Source: Brevundimonas guildfordensis (GTDB taxonomy: Bacteria > Pseudomonadota > Alphaproteobacteria > Caulobacterales > Caulobacteraceae). Taken from it: a DNA stretch of 64,000 bases. Of the stretch, positions 53,773 to 63,041 are shown one piece after another. Every line of letters begins with the position of its first letter. Position 1 is the first letter of the stretch. Under the pieces are notes generated by a model. That model did no database searches. It was not told the origin of the DNA and saw only the letters and a program-made list of their open reading frames with translations. The translations under genes were made by a program, and so were the position numbers. The stretch spans positions 1,488,001 through 1,552,000 of the forward strand of contig NZ_JACSQU010000001.1 of NCBI RefSeq assembly GCF_014836405.1, given 5' to 3'.

Positions 53773-53802
53773 CACTTGCCCGCGCGATCGCGCCCGGCCC
53801 AG

Positions 53803-56800
53803 ATGACGCCCATGTTCAGCCTCGCCACCCTGGCCCTGACAGCCTTCTACATGGCCGCTCTGTTCGGCATCGCCTGGTGGTACGAGCGGCCGCAGATCAA
53901 GGCGCGACGCGGGATGCTGGGACCGTCGCTGTACGCCCTGTCGCTGGCCATCTACTGCACGTCGTGGACCTATTATGGCGCCGTCGGCACGGCGGCGCGG
54001 GACGGGTGGGAGTATCTGCCCATCTATGTCGGGCCGATCCTCGGGCTGACCCTGCTGCTGCCCCTGTGGCGGCGCATCGCCTCGGCGGCCCGGCGCGAGA
54101 ACGTCGGCTCGATGGCGGACTTCATCTCATCCCGCTACGGCAAGAGCCCGGCGCTGGGCGCGGCGGTGGCCGGCGTCGCCATCCTCGGCTCGGTCCCCTA
54201 CATCGCCCTTCAACTCAAGTCGCTGTCGATGGCGGGCGAGATGATCACGGCCGGCACCCCCGTCGCCGGGTCCGAGAGCCTGACCGTCCTGGTCATGGCG
54301 GCGGTCCTGGCCGGGTTCGCCATCCTGTTCGGCGCACGACGACCCGACCTGACCGAGCACAACCGCGGCCTGATCCAGGCGATCGGCATCGAGTCCATCG
54401 TCAAGCTGGCCGCCCTGCTGGCGGTGGCCGTCTTCGCGGTCTTGCTGTTGGCCGCCTCGCCCTCGCGGCAGGCCGTGACCGACAGTCTGGGACAGTTGAG
54501 CGCCTGGCCCCACATTGACGCCCGCTTCATGGCCATCACCCTGGTGGCGACCCTGGCCATCTTCTGCCTGCCGCGTCAGTTCCACGTCGCCTTCGTCGAG
54601 GGCGGCGATCCGGCCCAGGTGCGCCGCGCGCGCTGGATCTTCCCCCTGTACCTGATCCTGACCACCCTGGCCGTCCTCCCGCTGGTGGCGGCGGGGGGAT
54701 TGTTCACCCCACAGACCAATCCCGACCTGCTGGTGCTGGCCCTGCCGCTGGGCGCGCGGCAGAGCCTGCTGACCGCCGTGGTCTTCGTCGGCGGCTTCTC
54801 GGCCGCCACCGCCATGGTCATCGTCGAGGCCGTGGCCCTGTCGGCCATGGTGTCCAACAACCTGGTCCTGCCGCTGATGGGCGCCGGCCGGCGACGCGGC
54901 GCGGCGCTGCCGGACATGCCCCCCCCGGACATGGCCAGAACCCTGCTGAACATCCGCCGCCTGGCCATCGTCGGCCTGCTGCTGCTCGCCTGGCTCTATT
55001 ATCTGGCGATGGACCGGACCAGCGGACTGGCGGCCATGGGCCTGGTGTCGTTCGCAGCGCTGGCCCAGTTGGCGCCGTCGCTGTTCGGGGCGGTGCTGTG
55101 GCGCGGCGGGCGGGCCAGCGGGGCGCTGGCCGGGCTGGCGGCGGGCATGGCGGTCTGGGCCGTCATGCTGGCCGCGCCGCAGCTGGCGCCCGGCTTCGGC
55201 CTGAACGTGCCCGCCATGCTGGGGCTGGAAGACCCGTTCGCGGCCGGGGTCTTCCTCAGTCTGTCGCTGAATCTGGGCGTCTTCGTCCTGGTGTCGCGAG
55301 CGCGGCCGCCGCGCCTGATCGATCGGGTCCAGGCCCGCGCCTTCGTCGACCGGCTCGGCCCCGACTGGATGGAGGGGCGCGGCGGCTCGGCCGGGGCCTC
55401 GGTCGGCGACCTGCGCGCCCTGGTCGCCCGCTTCATCGGCGACGAGCGGGCCGAGCGCGCCTTCGCCGCCTGGGCGCGCGAAACCGACGTCAGGCTGAAG
55501 GACGCCGACCCCGCCGACGCCGCCCTGGCCCGCGCGGCCGAGCGGATGCTGGCGGGGGCCGTCGGCGCCGCCGCCGCTCGCCGCGTCCTGGCTGCGGCGC
55601 TGGCCGCCGGAGGCCGCGCGCCCGAGGACGTGGTGCGGATGCTCGACGAGGCGTCCCAGGCCGTCCAGTTCAACCGTGATCTGTTGCAGACCACGCTGGA
55701 CAACATCGACCAGGGCGTCAGCGTGGTGGACGAGGACCTGCGCCTGACCGCCTGGAACCGCCGCTATGTCGAGATGTTCGACCTGCCCGCCGGCTTCGTC
55801 CACGTCGGCCTGCCCATCGCCGCCGTCTATCGCCTGAACGCCGAGCGCGGCGAGGCGGGCGTGCCGGATCATGAGATCGACAGTTGGGTCGAGCGACGGC
55901 TGGAGGCGCTGGCGCGCCGCATCCCCCACGACCACGAGCGCGAGCAGCCCGACGGCCGAATTCTACGGTCTTCCGGCGCGCCCATCCCCGGCGGCGGCTA
56001 CGCCACCAGCTACACCGACATCACCGCCCTGCGCCGCGCCGCGCGCGAGCTGGAAGAGGCCAACGAGCGGCTGGAGGCCCGCGTCGCCGACCGCACCGAA
56101 CGGCTGGAAGAGGCCCGTCGTCAGGCCGAGGACGCCACCGCCTCCAAGACCCGCTTCCTGGCCGCCGCCAGCCACGACCTGCTTCAGCCCCTGCACGCCG
56201 CCCGCCTGTTCATCGCCGCCCTGAGAGAAGACGCCGACCTGGCCGGATCGTCCGCACAGGGCCTCGCGACCAACGCCGACCGCGCCATCGACAGCGCGCA
56301 CCGCCTGCTGACCGCCCTTCTGAACCTGTCCAAGCTGGAGGCGGGCGGGGTCCGGCCCGCCGTAGCGCCGCTGGCCCTGGGCGGCCTGTTCGACGAACTG
56401 GCGCGCGAGTTCGCCCCGGTCGCCCGCGCCAAGGGGCTGACGCTGACGGCGGCGCCGTCCAGCCTGTGGATCGCCTCGGACCGCGACCTGCTGCGCTCCA
56501 TGCTGCAGAACCTGATCGCCAACGCCATCCGCTACACCGACCGGGGCCGTGTGCTGATCGGCGCCCGGCGCGACGGCGAGCGGGTGCGAATTCTGGTCTG
56601 CGACACCGGGCGCGGCATCGCCGAGGCCGACCGTCAGGCGGTCTTCGGGGAGTTCGTGCGCCTGCCCGGCGCCCCGGTGGACGAGCCTGGCGCGGGCCTG
56701 GGCCTGGCCATCGTGCAGAAGCTGTCGGACCTGCTGAGACACCCGCTGTCGCTGGCCTCCCACGTCGGGCGCGGAACGACCTTCCGCGTCGCCGTTCCCC

Positions 56801-57201
56801 GCGTCTCTGCCGCCCCCGAGCCAGAGATCACGCCCGACGACCTGCGCCTGCCCCTGATCGGTCTGCGGGTGCTGTGCGCGGACAACGAACCCGCCATTCT
56901 CGACGCCCTGACGGCCTTGCTGGACCGCTGGGGGGCGCAAGCCGTGACCGCGCGTTCGGTCGACGAGGCGCGCGCGGCCGTCGGCCCGTTCGATGCGGCC
57001 CTGGTCGACCTGCATCTGGGCGACGACGAACCAGACGGGCTGGCCGCCGTCGACGAACTGCGCGCGCAGGGGGTGAGGCGCATCGCGCTGGTCACCGCCG
57101 ACACGCGCGACGGCCTGAAGGAGAAGGCGGCGGCCGCGGGCGCCGTGCTGCTGCCGAAACCGGTCAAGCCGGCGGCGTTGAAGGCCTTCCTCCGCAGCTA
57201 G
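53803..57201 (+). CDS. crbS: SSS-transporter/histidine-kinase/receiver hybrid (CrbS/MxtR class)
   Basis: A 1132-aa fusion. Residues 1-510 form a sodium:solute symporter-like domain with about thirteen helices (ALSLAIYCTSWTYYGAVGTA is diagnostic for the kinase-linked type); about 515-600 a STAC-like linker; 610-740 a PAS; coiled coil; HisKA with His in AAASHDLLQPLHAARLF (about 790); HATPase (CDTGRGIAEAD); and a C-terminal receiver with Asp in ALVDLHLGDDE. CrbS/CbrA-type proteins sense acetate or small carboxylates through the SSS part. The companion regulator and acs downstream favour CrbS. Start ATG 53803; TTG 53776 and ATG 53812 are alternatives. Confidence 0.85.
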   Translation: MTPMFSLATLALTAFYMAALFGIAWWYERPQIKARRGMLGPSLYALSLAIYCTSWTYYGAVGTAARDGWEYLPIYVGPILGLTLLLPLWRRIASAARRENVGSMADFISSRYGKSPALGAAVAGVAILGSVPYIALQLKSLSMAGEMITAGTPVAGSESLTVLVMAAVLAGFAILFGARRPDLTEHNRGLIQAIGIESIVKLAALLAVAVFAVLLLAASPSRQAVTDSLGQLSAWPHIDARFMAITLVATLAIFCLPRQFHVAFVEGGDPAQVRRARWIFPLYLILTTLAVLPLVAAGGLFTPQTNPDLLVLALPLGARQSLLTAVVFVGGFSAATAMVIVEAVALSAMVSNNLVLPLMGAGRRRGAALPDMPPPDMARTLLNIRRLAIVGLLLLAWLYYLAMDRTSGLAAMGLVSFAALAQLAPSLFGAVLWRGGRASGALAGLAAGMAVWAVMLAAPQLAPGFGLNVPAMLGLEDPFAAGVFLSLSLNLGVFVLVSRARPPRLIDRVQARAFVDRLGPDWMEGRGGSAGASVGDLRALVARFIGDERAERAFAAWARETDVRLKDADPADAALARAAERMLAGAVGAAAARRVLAAALAAGGRAPEDVVRMLDEASQAVQFNRDLLQTTLDNIDQGVSVVDEDLRLTAWNRRYVEMFDLPAGFVHVGLPIAAVYRLNAERGEAGVPDHEIDSWVERRLEALARRIPHDHEREQPDGRILRSSGAPIPGGGYATSYTDITALRRAARELEEANERLEARVADRTERLEEARRQAEDATASKTRFLAAASHDLLQPLHAARLFIAALREDADLAGSSAQGLATNADRAIDSAHRLLTALLNLSKLEAGGVRPAVAPLALGGLFDELAREFAPVARAKGLTLTAAPSSLWIASDRDLLRSMLQNLIANAIRYTDRGRVLIGARRDGERVRILVCDTGRGIAEADRQAVFGEFVRLPGAPVDEPGAGLGLAIVQKLSDLLRHPLSLASHVGRGTTFRVAVPRVSAAPEPEITPDDLRLPLIGLRVLCADNEPAILDALTALLDRWGAQAVTARSVDEARAAVGPFDAALVDLHLGDDEPDGLAAVDELRAQGVRRIALVTADTRDGLKEKAAAAGAVLLPKPVKPAALKAFLRS

Positions 57202-57224
57202 CCTTCTCCCCTTGTGGGAGAGGG
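57202..57224. repeat. REP-like hairpin between the crbS- and crbR-like genes
   Basis: CCTTCTCCC (57202-57210) pairs with GGGAGAGGG (57216-57224) around a 5-base loop, with one G-T pair. It sits between two convergent stops and is a copy of the element at 37740-37762. It may terminate both genes, but no T-run is present. Confidence 0.6.
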
Positions 57225-57226
57225 AT

Positions 57227-57841
57227 TCAGATATCCAGCGACTGCGCCAGGATCACCGCCTGGGTCCGGTTCTGCACGCCCAGCTTGCGGAAAACGCTGG
57301 TCAGGTGCGCCTTGATGGTAGCCTCGGTCACGCCCAGGTCGAAGGCGATCTGCTTGTTCAGCCGCCCGACCTTCAGCCCCTCCAGAATTCGCAGCTGCGA
57401 CGGCGTCAGGCTGGCGATGCGAGCCTGAAGGTCGGCCTCTTCCTCGCCTGCCGCCTCGACCTCGGGCGCCCAGGTCTCGCCCTCGAGGATGGCCTGGATG
57501 GCCTCGACCATTTCGGGCAGGGCGGCCGACTTGGGGATGAAGCCCGCCGCACCCAGCGACAGGGCGCGGCGGATGGTCGGCGCCTCCTCGCTGGCCGAGA
57601 CGACGGCGACCGGCACCGCCGGATGATCGGCGCGGATCAGCGTCAGACCCGTCATGCCGTCCACGTCCGAAAGCTTCAGGTCCAGCAGCAGCAGATCGAC
57701 CGGCCCCGCGCCCAGAGCGGCCTGCGCCTCGGCCAGGCTGGCGCATTCGACGATCTGCGCGTCCGCAGACGCCTTTTCGACGGCCGACCTCAAGGCCGCG
57801 CGAAACAGGGGATGGTCGTCGGCGACGACGATGCGATCCAT
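57227..57841 (-). CDS. crbR: LuxR/NarL-family response regulator (CrbR/ErdR class)
   Basis: A 204-aa regulator: receiver with IVVADDHPLFRAALRSAV, Asp in LLLLDLKLSDVDG, and Lys in GFIPKSAAL; C-terminal LuxR HTH (LTPSQLRILEGLKVGRLNKQ, then ATIKAHLTSVFRKLGVQNRT). AAGGA lies 5 bases before ATG 57841. It is convergent with the SSS kinase and divergent from the porin-acs unit, which it probably activates, as CrbR and ErdR activate acs in Vibrio and Pseudomonas. The two bacterial examples are known; the role here is inferred. Confidence 0.85.
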   Translation of the reverse strand: MDRIVVADDHPLFRAALRSAVEKASADAQIVECASLAEAQAALGAGPVDLLLLDLKLSDVDGMTGLTLIRADHPAVPVAVVSASEEAPTIRRALSLGAAGFIPKSAALPEMVEAIQAILEGETWAPEVEAAGEEEADLQARIASLTPSQLRILEGLKVGRLNKQIAFDLGVTEATIKAHLTSVFRKLGVQNRTQAVILAQSLDI

Positions 57842-57905
57842 GAAGGTCCTTCCCGCGCGCGGTTCTTGTTCACTCGGCCGCGTCGCGACGACACCATGCC
57901 GCGCC

Positions 57906-57920
57906 TCGACTTTGGTCGAA
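57906..57920 (-). promoter_or_regulatory. Candidate operator CGAC-N4-GTCG in the crbR/porin divergent promoter
   Basis: On the minus strand TTCGACCAAAGTCGA, nearly identical to the motif at 51899-51913. It ends 103 bases before the porin start and begins 65 bases before the crbR-like start. A half-site GACCAAG follows at 57952-57958. The rest of 57842-58023 shows no gene. Confidence 0.45.
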
Positions 57921-58023
57921 ACTAGACGAATGGCTAATGGCCGCAAACCCTGACCAAGCGGAATGCTGGCGTCCTGAGGCCTGCGACAGACGGGCCCGGA
58001 ACAACGGTCTGGGAGGACCTCGC

Positions 58024-59382
58024 ATGGGAAGCTGCCGTCTGTTCGGCGGCGTGGCTGCGGCCGCGTTGCTGCTCGCGCCCGGCGCTGCACTGGCTCAGGA
58101 CGCCAGCGCCGCACTGGAAGCCCGTATCGCCCAGCTCGAAGCCGAGCTGAACAGCCTGAAGTCCGAAGTCGCCGCTGCCCGAACGCAGCAGGCCTCGCAG
58201 GCGCAGGACATCGTCCGCCTTGAAGCCCGGCCCGCGCCCGTTTCGACACCTGCGCCGACGCCCGTCTCTGACGCCCCGCGCGAGGAAGGCTTCCGCATCG
58301 GCGACCACACGGTGAAGTTCGGCGGCTTCATCAAGACCGACTTCATGGCGTCGAAATATTCCGGCGGCGACCCGGCCAACGGCGATCCGTTGCGCGACTA
58401 TCACCTGCCCGGCTCCATCCCGGTCGGCGGCGACAGCGAGGACGTGGCGACCGACTTCAACGCCCGCCAGACCCGCTTCTGGCTGACCACCGACGGCGTG
58501 GTCGGCGGCCGCAAGGTCGGCACGCGGCTGGAGATGGACTTCCAGACCCTGCCCGGCTCGGGCGATCAGCGCACCACCAGCGGCGCCAACCCCGCCCTGC
58601 GCCGCGCCTTCGTCACCATCGATGAGTGGCTGATCGGTCAGGAGTGGACCAACTTCCAGAACACCGCCGTCCTGCCGGAATCCGCGGACTTCGTCGGCGC
58701 GGCCGAGGGCACGGTCTTCGCCCGTCAGGCCCAGGTCCGTTATACGCGCGGCCCCTTCTCCATCGCGCTGGAGAACCCCGAGACCACCGTCACCCCTTTC
58801 GGCGGCGGCGCGCGGATCGTCGCCGACGACAACAGCCTGCCTGACCTGACCGCCCGCTATGGCCTCAGCCGCCCGTGGGGCGACATGCAGCTGTCCGGGC
58901 TGGTGCGCCAGCTGAAGTATCAGAACCCGGCGACCAACGTGGATTCCACCGCTGTGGGCTGGGGCCTGTCCGCCTCGGCCAGGTTCAAGGTCGGGGCGCA
59001 GGACGACGTCCGCTTGATGGTCACGGGGGGAGAAGGCATCGGCCGCTATGTCGGCCTGAACTTCTCCAACGACGCGGTGCTGGACGCCGCGGGCGATCTG
59101 GAAGCCATCGGCGTGGTCGCGGGCTTCGCCGCCTATCGCCACGTCTGGGCGCCGGGCTGGCGCTCCAGCCTGATCTGGTCGGCGCAGAGGGTGGACAACG
59201 ACGTGCTGTTGACCGGGACCGGCGCCAATCGCTCGGCTCAGAGCCTTCACGCCAATCTGATCTGGTCGCCGGTCACGGCGTTTGATGTCGGCGCCGAGGT
59301 GATGTTCGCTGACCGCAAACTCGAGTCAGGACTGGACGGCGACATGACCCGTCTGATCCTGTTCGCCAAATACGGCTTCTAA
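58024..59382 (+). CDS. DcaP-like trimeric outer-membrane porin
   Basis: A 452-aa exported protein: signal peptide with cleavage at ALA-QDA, an N-terminal coiled coil (ALEARIAQLEAELNSLKSEV), then a beta-barrel that begins VKFGGFIKTDFMASKYSGG and ends in aromatic Phe (FAKYGF). This layout is that of DcaP, which in Acinetobacter lets dicarboxylates and other anions through. GGGAGGA lies 7 bases before ATG 58024; the open frame upstream lacks a signal peptide at its start. acs follows after 35 bases, so the porin probably supplies substrate to that enzyme. Confidence 0.88.
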   Translation: MGSCRLFGGVAAAALLLAPGAALAQDASAALEARIAQLEAELNSLKSEVAAARTQQASQAQDIVRLEARPAPVSTPAPTPVSDAPREEGFRIGDHTVKFGGFIKTDFMASKYSGGDPANGDPLRDYHLPGSIPVGGDSEDVATDFNARQTRFWLTTDGVVGGRKVGTRLEMDFQTLPGSGDQRTTSGANPALRRAFVTIDEWLIGQEWTNFQNTAVLPESADFVGAAEGTVFARQAQVRYTRGPFSIALENPETTVTPFGGGARIVADDNSLPDLTARYGLSRPWGDMQLSGLVRQLKYQNPATNVDSTAVGWGLSASARFKVGAQDDVRLMVTGGEGIGRYVGLNFSNDAVLDAAGDLEAIGVVAGFAAYRHVWAPGWRSSLIWSAQRVDNDVLLTGTGANRSAQSLHANLIWSPVTAFDVGAEVMFADRKLESGLDGDMTRLILFAKYGF

Positions 59383-59417
59383 GGCCGAACAAATAAAAGA
59401 ACCTGGAGGAAAAACGC

Positions 59418-61355
59418 GTGTCTGATCCGGAAATCTATCCCGTCCCCGCTGAACTGGCCGCCCGCGCCCACATGGACCGCGACGGCTATGAAGCGGCCCG
59501 GATGCAGGCGCGCGAAACTCCCGAGGCCTTCTGGGCCACTCAGGCCGAGCGGCTGGACTGGATGACCTTCCCGACCAAGATCAAGGACGTCTCGTTCAAC
59601 AAGGCCGACTTCCGCATCCGCTGGTTCGAGGACGGGGTGCTGAACGCCTCGGTCAACTGCATCGACCGCCACCTGCCCGCCCGCAAGGACGAGGTCGCCA
59701 TCATCTGGGAAGGCGACGAGCCGACCGACAGCGAAACCGTCACCTTCGGGCAGCTTCATGAGCGTGTGTGCCGCCTGGCCAATGTGTTGAAGGCCAACGG
59801 CGTCCAGAAGGGCGACCGCGTCACCATCTATCTGCCGATGATCCCGGAGGCGGCCTACGCCATGCTGGCCTGCGCCCGCATCGGCGCGGTGCATTCGGTC
59901 ATCTTCGGCGGCTTCTCGCCCGACAGCATCGCCGGGCGGATCGAGGACTGCGAATCCACCTTCGTCATCACCGCCGACGAGGGCTGCCGAGCCGGCAAGC
60001 GCGTGCCGCTGAAGGCCAATGTCGACAAGGCGCTGGAGAAGGTCGCGGGGGTGAAGACCGTCGTCGTCCTGCGCCACACCGGCGCCGACGTGCCCTTCGT
60101 CGAAGGCCGCGATCTGGACTGGGGCGTCGAGACGGACAAGGCCTCGCCCGACTGCGCGCCCGAGCCGATGAACGCCGAAGACCCGCTGTTCATCCTCTAC
60201 ACCTCCGGCTCGACCGGAAAGCCCAAGGGCGTGCTGCACACCACCGGCGGCTATCTGTTTTGGGCCAGCTATACGCATGAGCTGGTGTTCGACTACCGTC
60301 CCGGCGAGGTCTTCTGGTGCACAGCCGACGTGGGCTGGGTCACGGGCCACACCTATGTCGTCTACGGCGCCCTGGCCAATGCGGCGACCAGCCTGATGTT
60401 CGAGGGCGTGCCCAACTATCCGACCGTCAGCCGCTTCTGGGAGGTGGTGGACAAGCACCAGGTCAACATCTTCTACACCGCCCCCACGGCCCTGCGCGCC
60501 CTGATGCGCGAGGGCGACGCGCCCGTTAAGGCGTCCAGCCGCAAGTCGCTGCGCCTGCTGGGCACCGTCGGCGAGCCGATCAACCCCGAGGCCTGGCGCT
60601 GGTATCATGAGGTCGTCGGCGAGGGCCGCCTGCCCATCGTCGACACCTGGTGGCAGACCGAAACGGGCGGCGCCCTGATCTCGCCCCTGCCCGGCGCCAC
60701 CGACCTGAAGCCCGGCTCGGCGACCAAGCCCCTGCCCGGCGTCGAGCTGCAGATCGTCGACGCGGACGGCGCGGTTCTGGAGGGCGCGACCGAAGGCAAT
60801 CTGTGCATCACCGACAGCTGGCCGGGCCAGATGCGCACCGTCTATGGCGACGACCAACGCTTCTTCGAGACCTATTTCTCGACCTATCCGGGCAAGTATT
60901 TCACCGGCGACGGCTGCCGCCGCGACGAGGACGGCTACTACTGGATCACCGGCCGGGTCGATGACGTCATCAACGTCTCGGGCCACCGCATGGGCACGGC
61001 CGAGGTCGAGAGCGCCCTGGTCCTGCACGACGACGTGGCCGAGGCCGCCGTCGTCGGCTTCCCCCACGACATCAAGGGTCAGGGCATCTACGCCTATGTC
61101 ACCCTGAACAAGGGGGTCGAGGCGAGCGACGCCCTGCGCAAAGCCCTGGTCGCCCAGGTCCGCGAGGAGATCGGCCCCATCGCCGCGCCCGACGTGATCC
61201 AGTGGGCGCCGGGCCTGCCCAAGACCCGATCCGGTAAGATCATGCGCCGCATCCTGCGCAAGATCGCCGAGAACGAACTGGGCGCCCTGGGCGACACTTC
61301 GACCCTGGCCGATCCGTCGGTGGTGGACGATCTGGTGAAGAACCGGGCGGCCTGA
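59418..61355 (+). CDS. acs: Acetyl-CoA synthetase
   Basis: A 645-aa AMP-forming ligase that activates acetate to acetyl-CoA. The P-loop-like core [23 protein letters not shown], the hinge [20 protein letters not shown], and the acetylatable Lys in [10 protein letters not shown] are all intact. The length equals E. coli Acs (652). The start is GTG with GGAGG 8 bases upstream. It is probably transcribed with the porin and regulated through the CrbS/CrbR-like pair next to it. A hairpin shared with the convergent gene follows at 61363. Confidence 0.97.
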   Translation: MSDPEIYPVPAELAARAHMDRDGYEAARMQARETPEAFWATQAERLDWMTFPTKIKDVSFNKADFRIRWFEDGVLNASVNCIDRHLPARKDEVAIIWEGDEPTDSETVTFGQLHERVCRLANVLKANGVQKGDRVTIYLPMIPEAAYAMLACARIGAVHSVIFGGFSPDSIAGRIEDCESTFVITADEGCRAGKRVPLKANVDKALEKVAGVKTVVVLRHTGADVPFVEGRDLDWGVETDKASPDCAPEPMNAEDPLFILYTSGSTGKPKGVLHTTGGYLFWASYTHELVFDYRPGEVFWCTADVGWVTGHTYVVYGALANAATSLMFEGVPNYPTVSRFWEVVDKHQVNIFYTAPTALRALMREGDAPVKASSRKSLRLLGTVGEPINPEAWRWYHEVVGEGRLPIVDTWWQTETGGALISPLPGATDLKPGSATKPLPGVELQIVDADGAVLEGATEGNLCITDSWPGQMRTVYGDDQRFFETYFSTYPGKYFTGDGCRRDEDGYYWITGRVDDVINVSGHRMGTAEVESALVLHDDVAEAAVVGFPHDIKGQGIYAYVTLNKGVEASDALRKALVAQVREEIGPIAAPDVIQWAPGLPKTRSGKIMRRILRKIAENELGALGDTSTLADPSVVDDLVKNRAA

Positions 61356-61362
61356 AAATCCA

Positions 61363-61397
61363 GGACGGACGGCGGGAGGATCACCCCCCGTCCGTCC
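61363..61397. terminator. Hairpin shared by convergent acs and the nitrilase-fusion gene
   Basis: GGACGGACGG (61363-61372) and CCGTCCGTCC (61388-61397) form a perfect 10-bp stem. The right arm covers the last codons of the nitrilase-fusion gene. On the minus strand the stem is followed by TGGATTTTC, a weak T-run; a bidirectional terminator role is probable. Confidence 0.55.
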
Positions 61398-62961
61398 ACA
61401 CCGTCTTGTACAGATCGAACCGGCGGTCGCGCAGGTTCCGCACCGTCCCCTGCGCCTTGGCCCAGGCCAGGTCTGACAGGTCCAGGTCCGCCACCGTCAC
61501 CGTCTCGACGTTCTCGCTCGCCTCGGCCGCCACCCCGTCGCGCGCGAAGGGGAAGTCGCACGGCGTCAGGATGCAAGACTGGGCATACTGGATGTCCATG
61601 TTCTCGACGTTGGGCAGGTTGCCGACGTTGCCCGACAGCACGACGTAGCACTGGTTCTCGATGGCCCGCGCCTGCGAGCAGTAGCGCACGCGCAGATAGC
61701 CCTGCCGGTTGTCGGTGCAGAAGGGGGTGAACAGAATGCGCGCGCCCTCGTCCGCCAAGCGCCGCGCCAGTTCGGGGAACTCGGAATCGTAGCAGATCAT
61801 CACCCCGATCGGCCCGCAGTCGGTAGGGATGGCGTGGACCCGATCGCCGCCCTTGATGTTCCACCAGTGGCGCTCATTCGGGGTCGGGTGGATCTTCTCC
61901 TGCTCATGCACCGAGCCGTCGCGCAGGAAGACATAGGCGACATTCTGGATCTCGCCGTCCTCGGTCCGCGTCGGGTGAGAGCCGCCGATGATGTTGACGT
62001 TGTAGCCGACCGCCAGCTCGCGCATCGCCTCGACGAAGCGCGGCGTGTAGCGGGTCAGAGCCTCGATGGATTCCGCCGGGGTCAGCTTCTTCGTCTCCAG
62101 CGACAGCAGCTGAAGCGTGAACAGCTCGGGAAAGACCACGAAGTCGGCGCGATAGTCCGACACCACGTCGACGAAATATTCAACGTTGTCCATGAACTCC
62201 TGGAAGCTCTCGACCTTGCGCATCTGCAGCTGGACCGTCGCCACCCGCACCGTCTCCTTGACCGCAAAGGCCGCCCCCTTGCCCGTCGCCTCGACATAGT
62301 AGGGGTTGCGCCAGACCCAGCGCGCCGCGTGACCCAGCGACGCCTTGTCCGACGGCAGATAGTTCAGCAGCACCCCCGCCGGCTCGAAGCCCGAACGCTG
62401 GTGAAAGGCCATGATCGGGTCCTTCACCTTGCGGTCGCGCACCGCCTCGACATAGGCGTTCGGGTCGGGATAGGCGGCGCGGCGCCGCGCCAGCCCGGGC
62501 ATCCGGCCGCCGAAGACGACGCCCTTCAGGTTCTGCGCCTCGCACAGGTCGCGGCGCGCGTCATACAGGCGCTGGCCGATGCGCAGGCGGCGCCGGGCGG
62601 GGTCGACGCAGACCTCCATGCCGTACAGCCACTCGCCCGCCGGATCGTGCCGCGCGCCATAGCCGCCGCCGGTAATCTGGTCCCAGGTGTGCGGTCCCAT
62701 CGCCGACTTCTCATCGATGCGGAAGCTGGCCGCGTAGCCGACGATCTCGCCTTCGAACTCGACCACGAACTGGCCGTCGGGATAGGTCGCGATCTGGCCC
62801 CGCAGCATCCCCGCCGTGTAGGGCGGCATGTCCTTGTAGACCCGCGCCACCAGGGCGTTGATCCCGGCCACGTCGCCCATGCGGGCGTTGCGGATGGTCA
62901 GGACGGCGGGCTTGGCCGGTTCGGCGTTCTGGGCGGTTTGGGCGGTCTGAAGATCAGTCAT
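61381..62961 (-). CDS. GNAT acetyltransferase-nitrilase fusion protein
   Basis: A 526-aa two-domain protein. Residues 20-215 are a GNAT domain (VRIRNARMGD-like start LTIRNARMGDVAGINALVAR; the CoA loop RRRLRIGQRLYDARRD). Residues 230-515 are a carbon-nitrogen hydrolase with the triad Glu in VVFPELFTLQ, Lys in EQEKIHPTPNE and Cys in GVMICYDSEFPE. The fusion is known in bacteria; its substrate is not. ATG 62961 was chosen (AGGTG 6 bases upstream); an in-frame ATG at 63018 would add 19 residues. It is convergent with acs and divergent from the CYTH-CHAD gene. Confidence 0.88.
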   Translation of the reverse strand: MTDLQTAQTAQNAEPAKPAVLTIRNARMGDVAGINALVARVYKDMPPYTAGMLRGQIATYPDGQFVVEFEGEIVGYAASFRIDEKSAMGPHTWDQITGGGYGARHDPAGEWLYGMEVCVDPARRRLRIGQRLYDARRDLCEAQNLKGVVFGGRMPGLARRRAAYPDPNAYVEAVRDRKVKDPIMAFHQRSGFEPAGVLLNYLPSDKASLGHAARWVWRNPYYVEATGKGAAFAVKETVRVATVQLQMRKVESFQEFMDNVEYFVDVVSDYRADFVVFPELFTLQLLSLETKKLTPAESIEALTRYTPRFVEAMRELAVGYNVNIIGGSHPTRTEDGEIQNVAYVFLRDGSVHEQEKIHPTPNERHWWNIKGGDRVHAIPTDCGPIGVMICYDSEFPELARRLADEGARILFTPFCTDNRQGYLRVRYCSQARAIENQCYVVLSGNVGNLPNVENMDIQYAQSCILTPCDFPFARDGVAAEASENVETVTVADLDLSDLAWAKAQGTVRNLRDRRFDLYKTVWTDGG

Positions 62962-63041
62962 GCAACACCTAACGCTCGAGCTTGGCCGTTGGATCATTTC
63001 ATCGTCTTGGACCGGCATGAGGATAGGCGCACAATGGCGAC

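Noticed and set aside
54127..55935. 602-codon minus-strand open frame opposite the SSS-kinase hybrid
   Set aside because: Its composition (Gln, Gly, Asp, His repeats) is that of an antisense shadow of membrane helices; no motif.
59379..61067. 562-codon minus-strand open frame opposite acs
   Set aside because: acs on the plus strand has all motifs; the antisense product has no recognisable domain.
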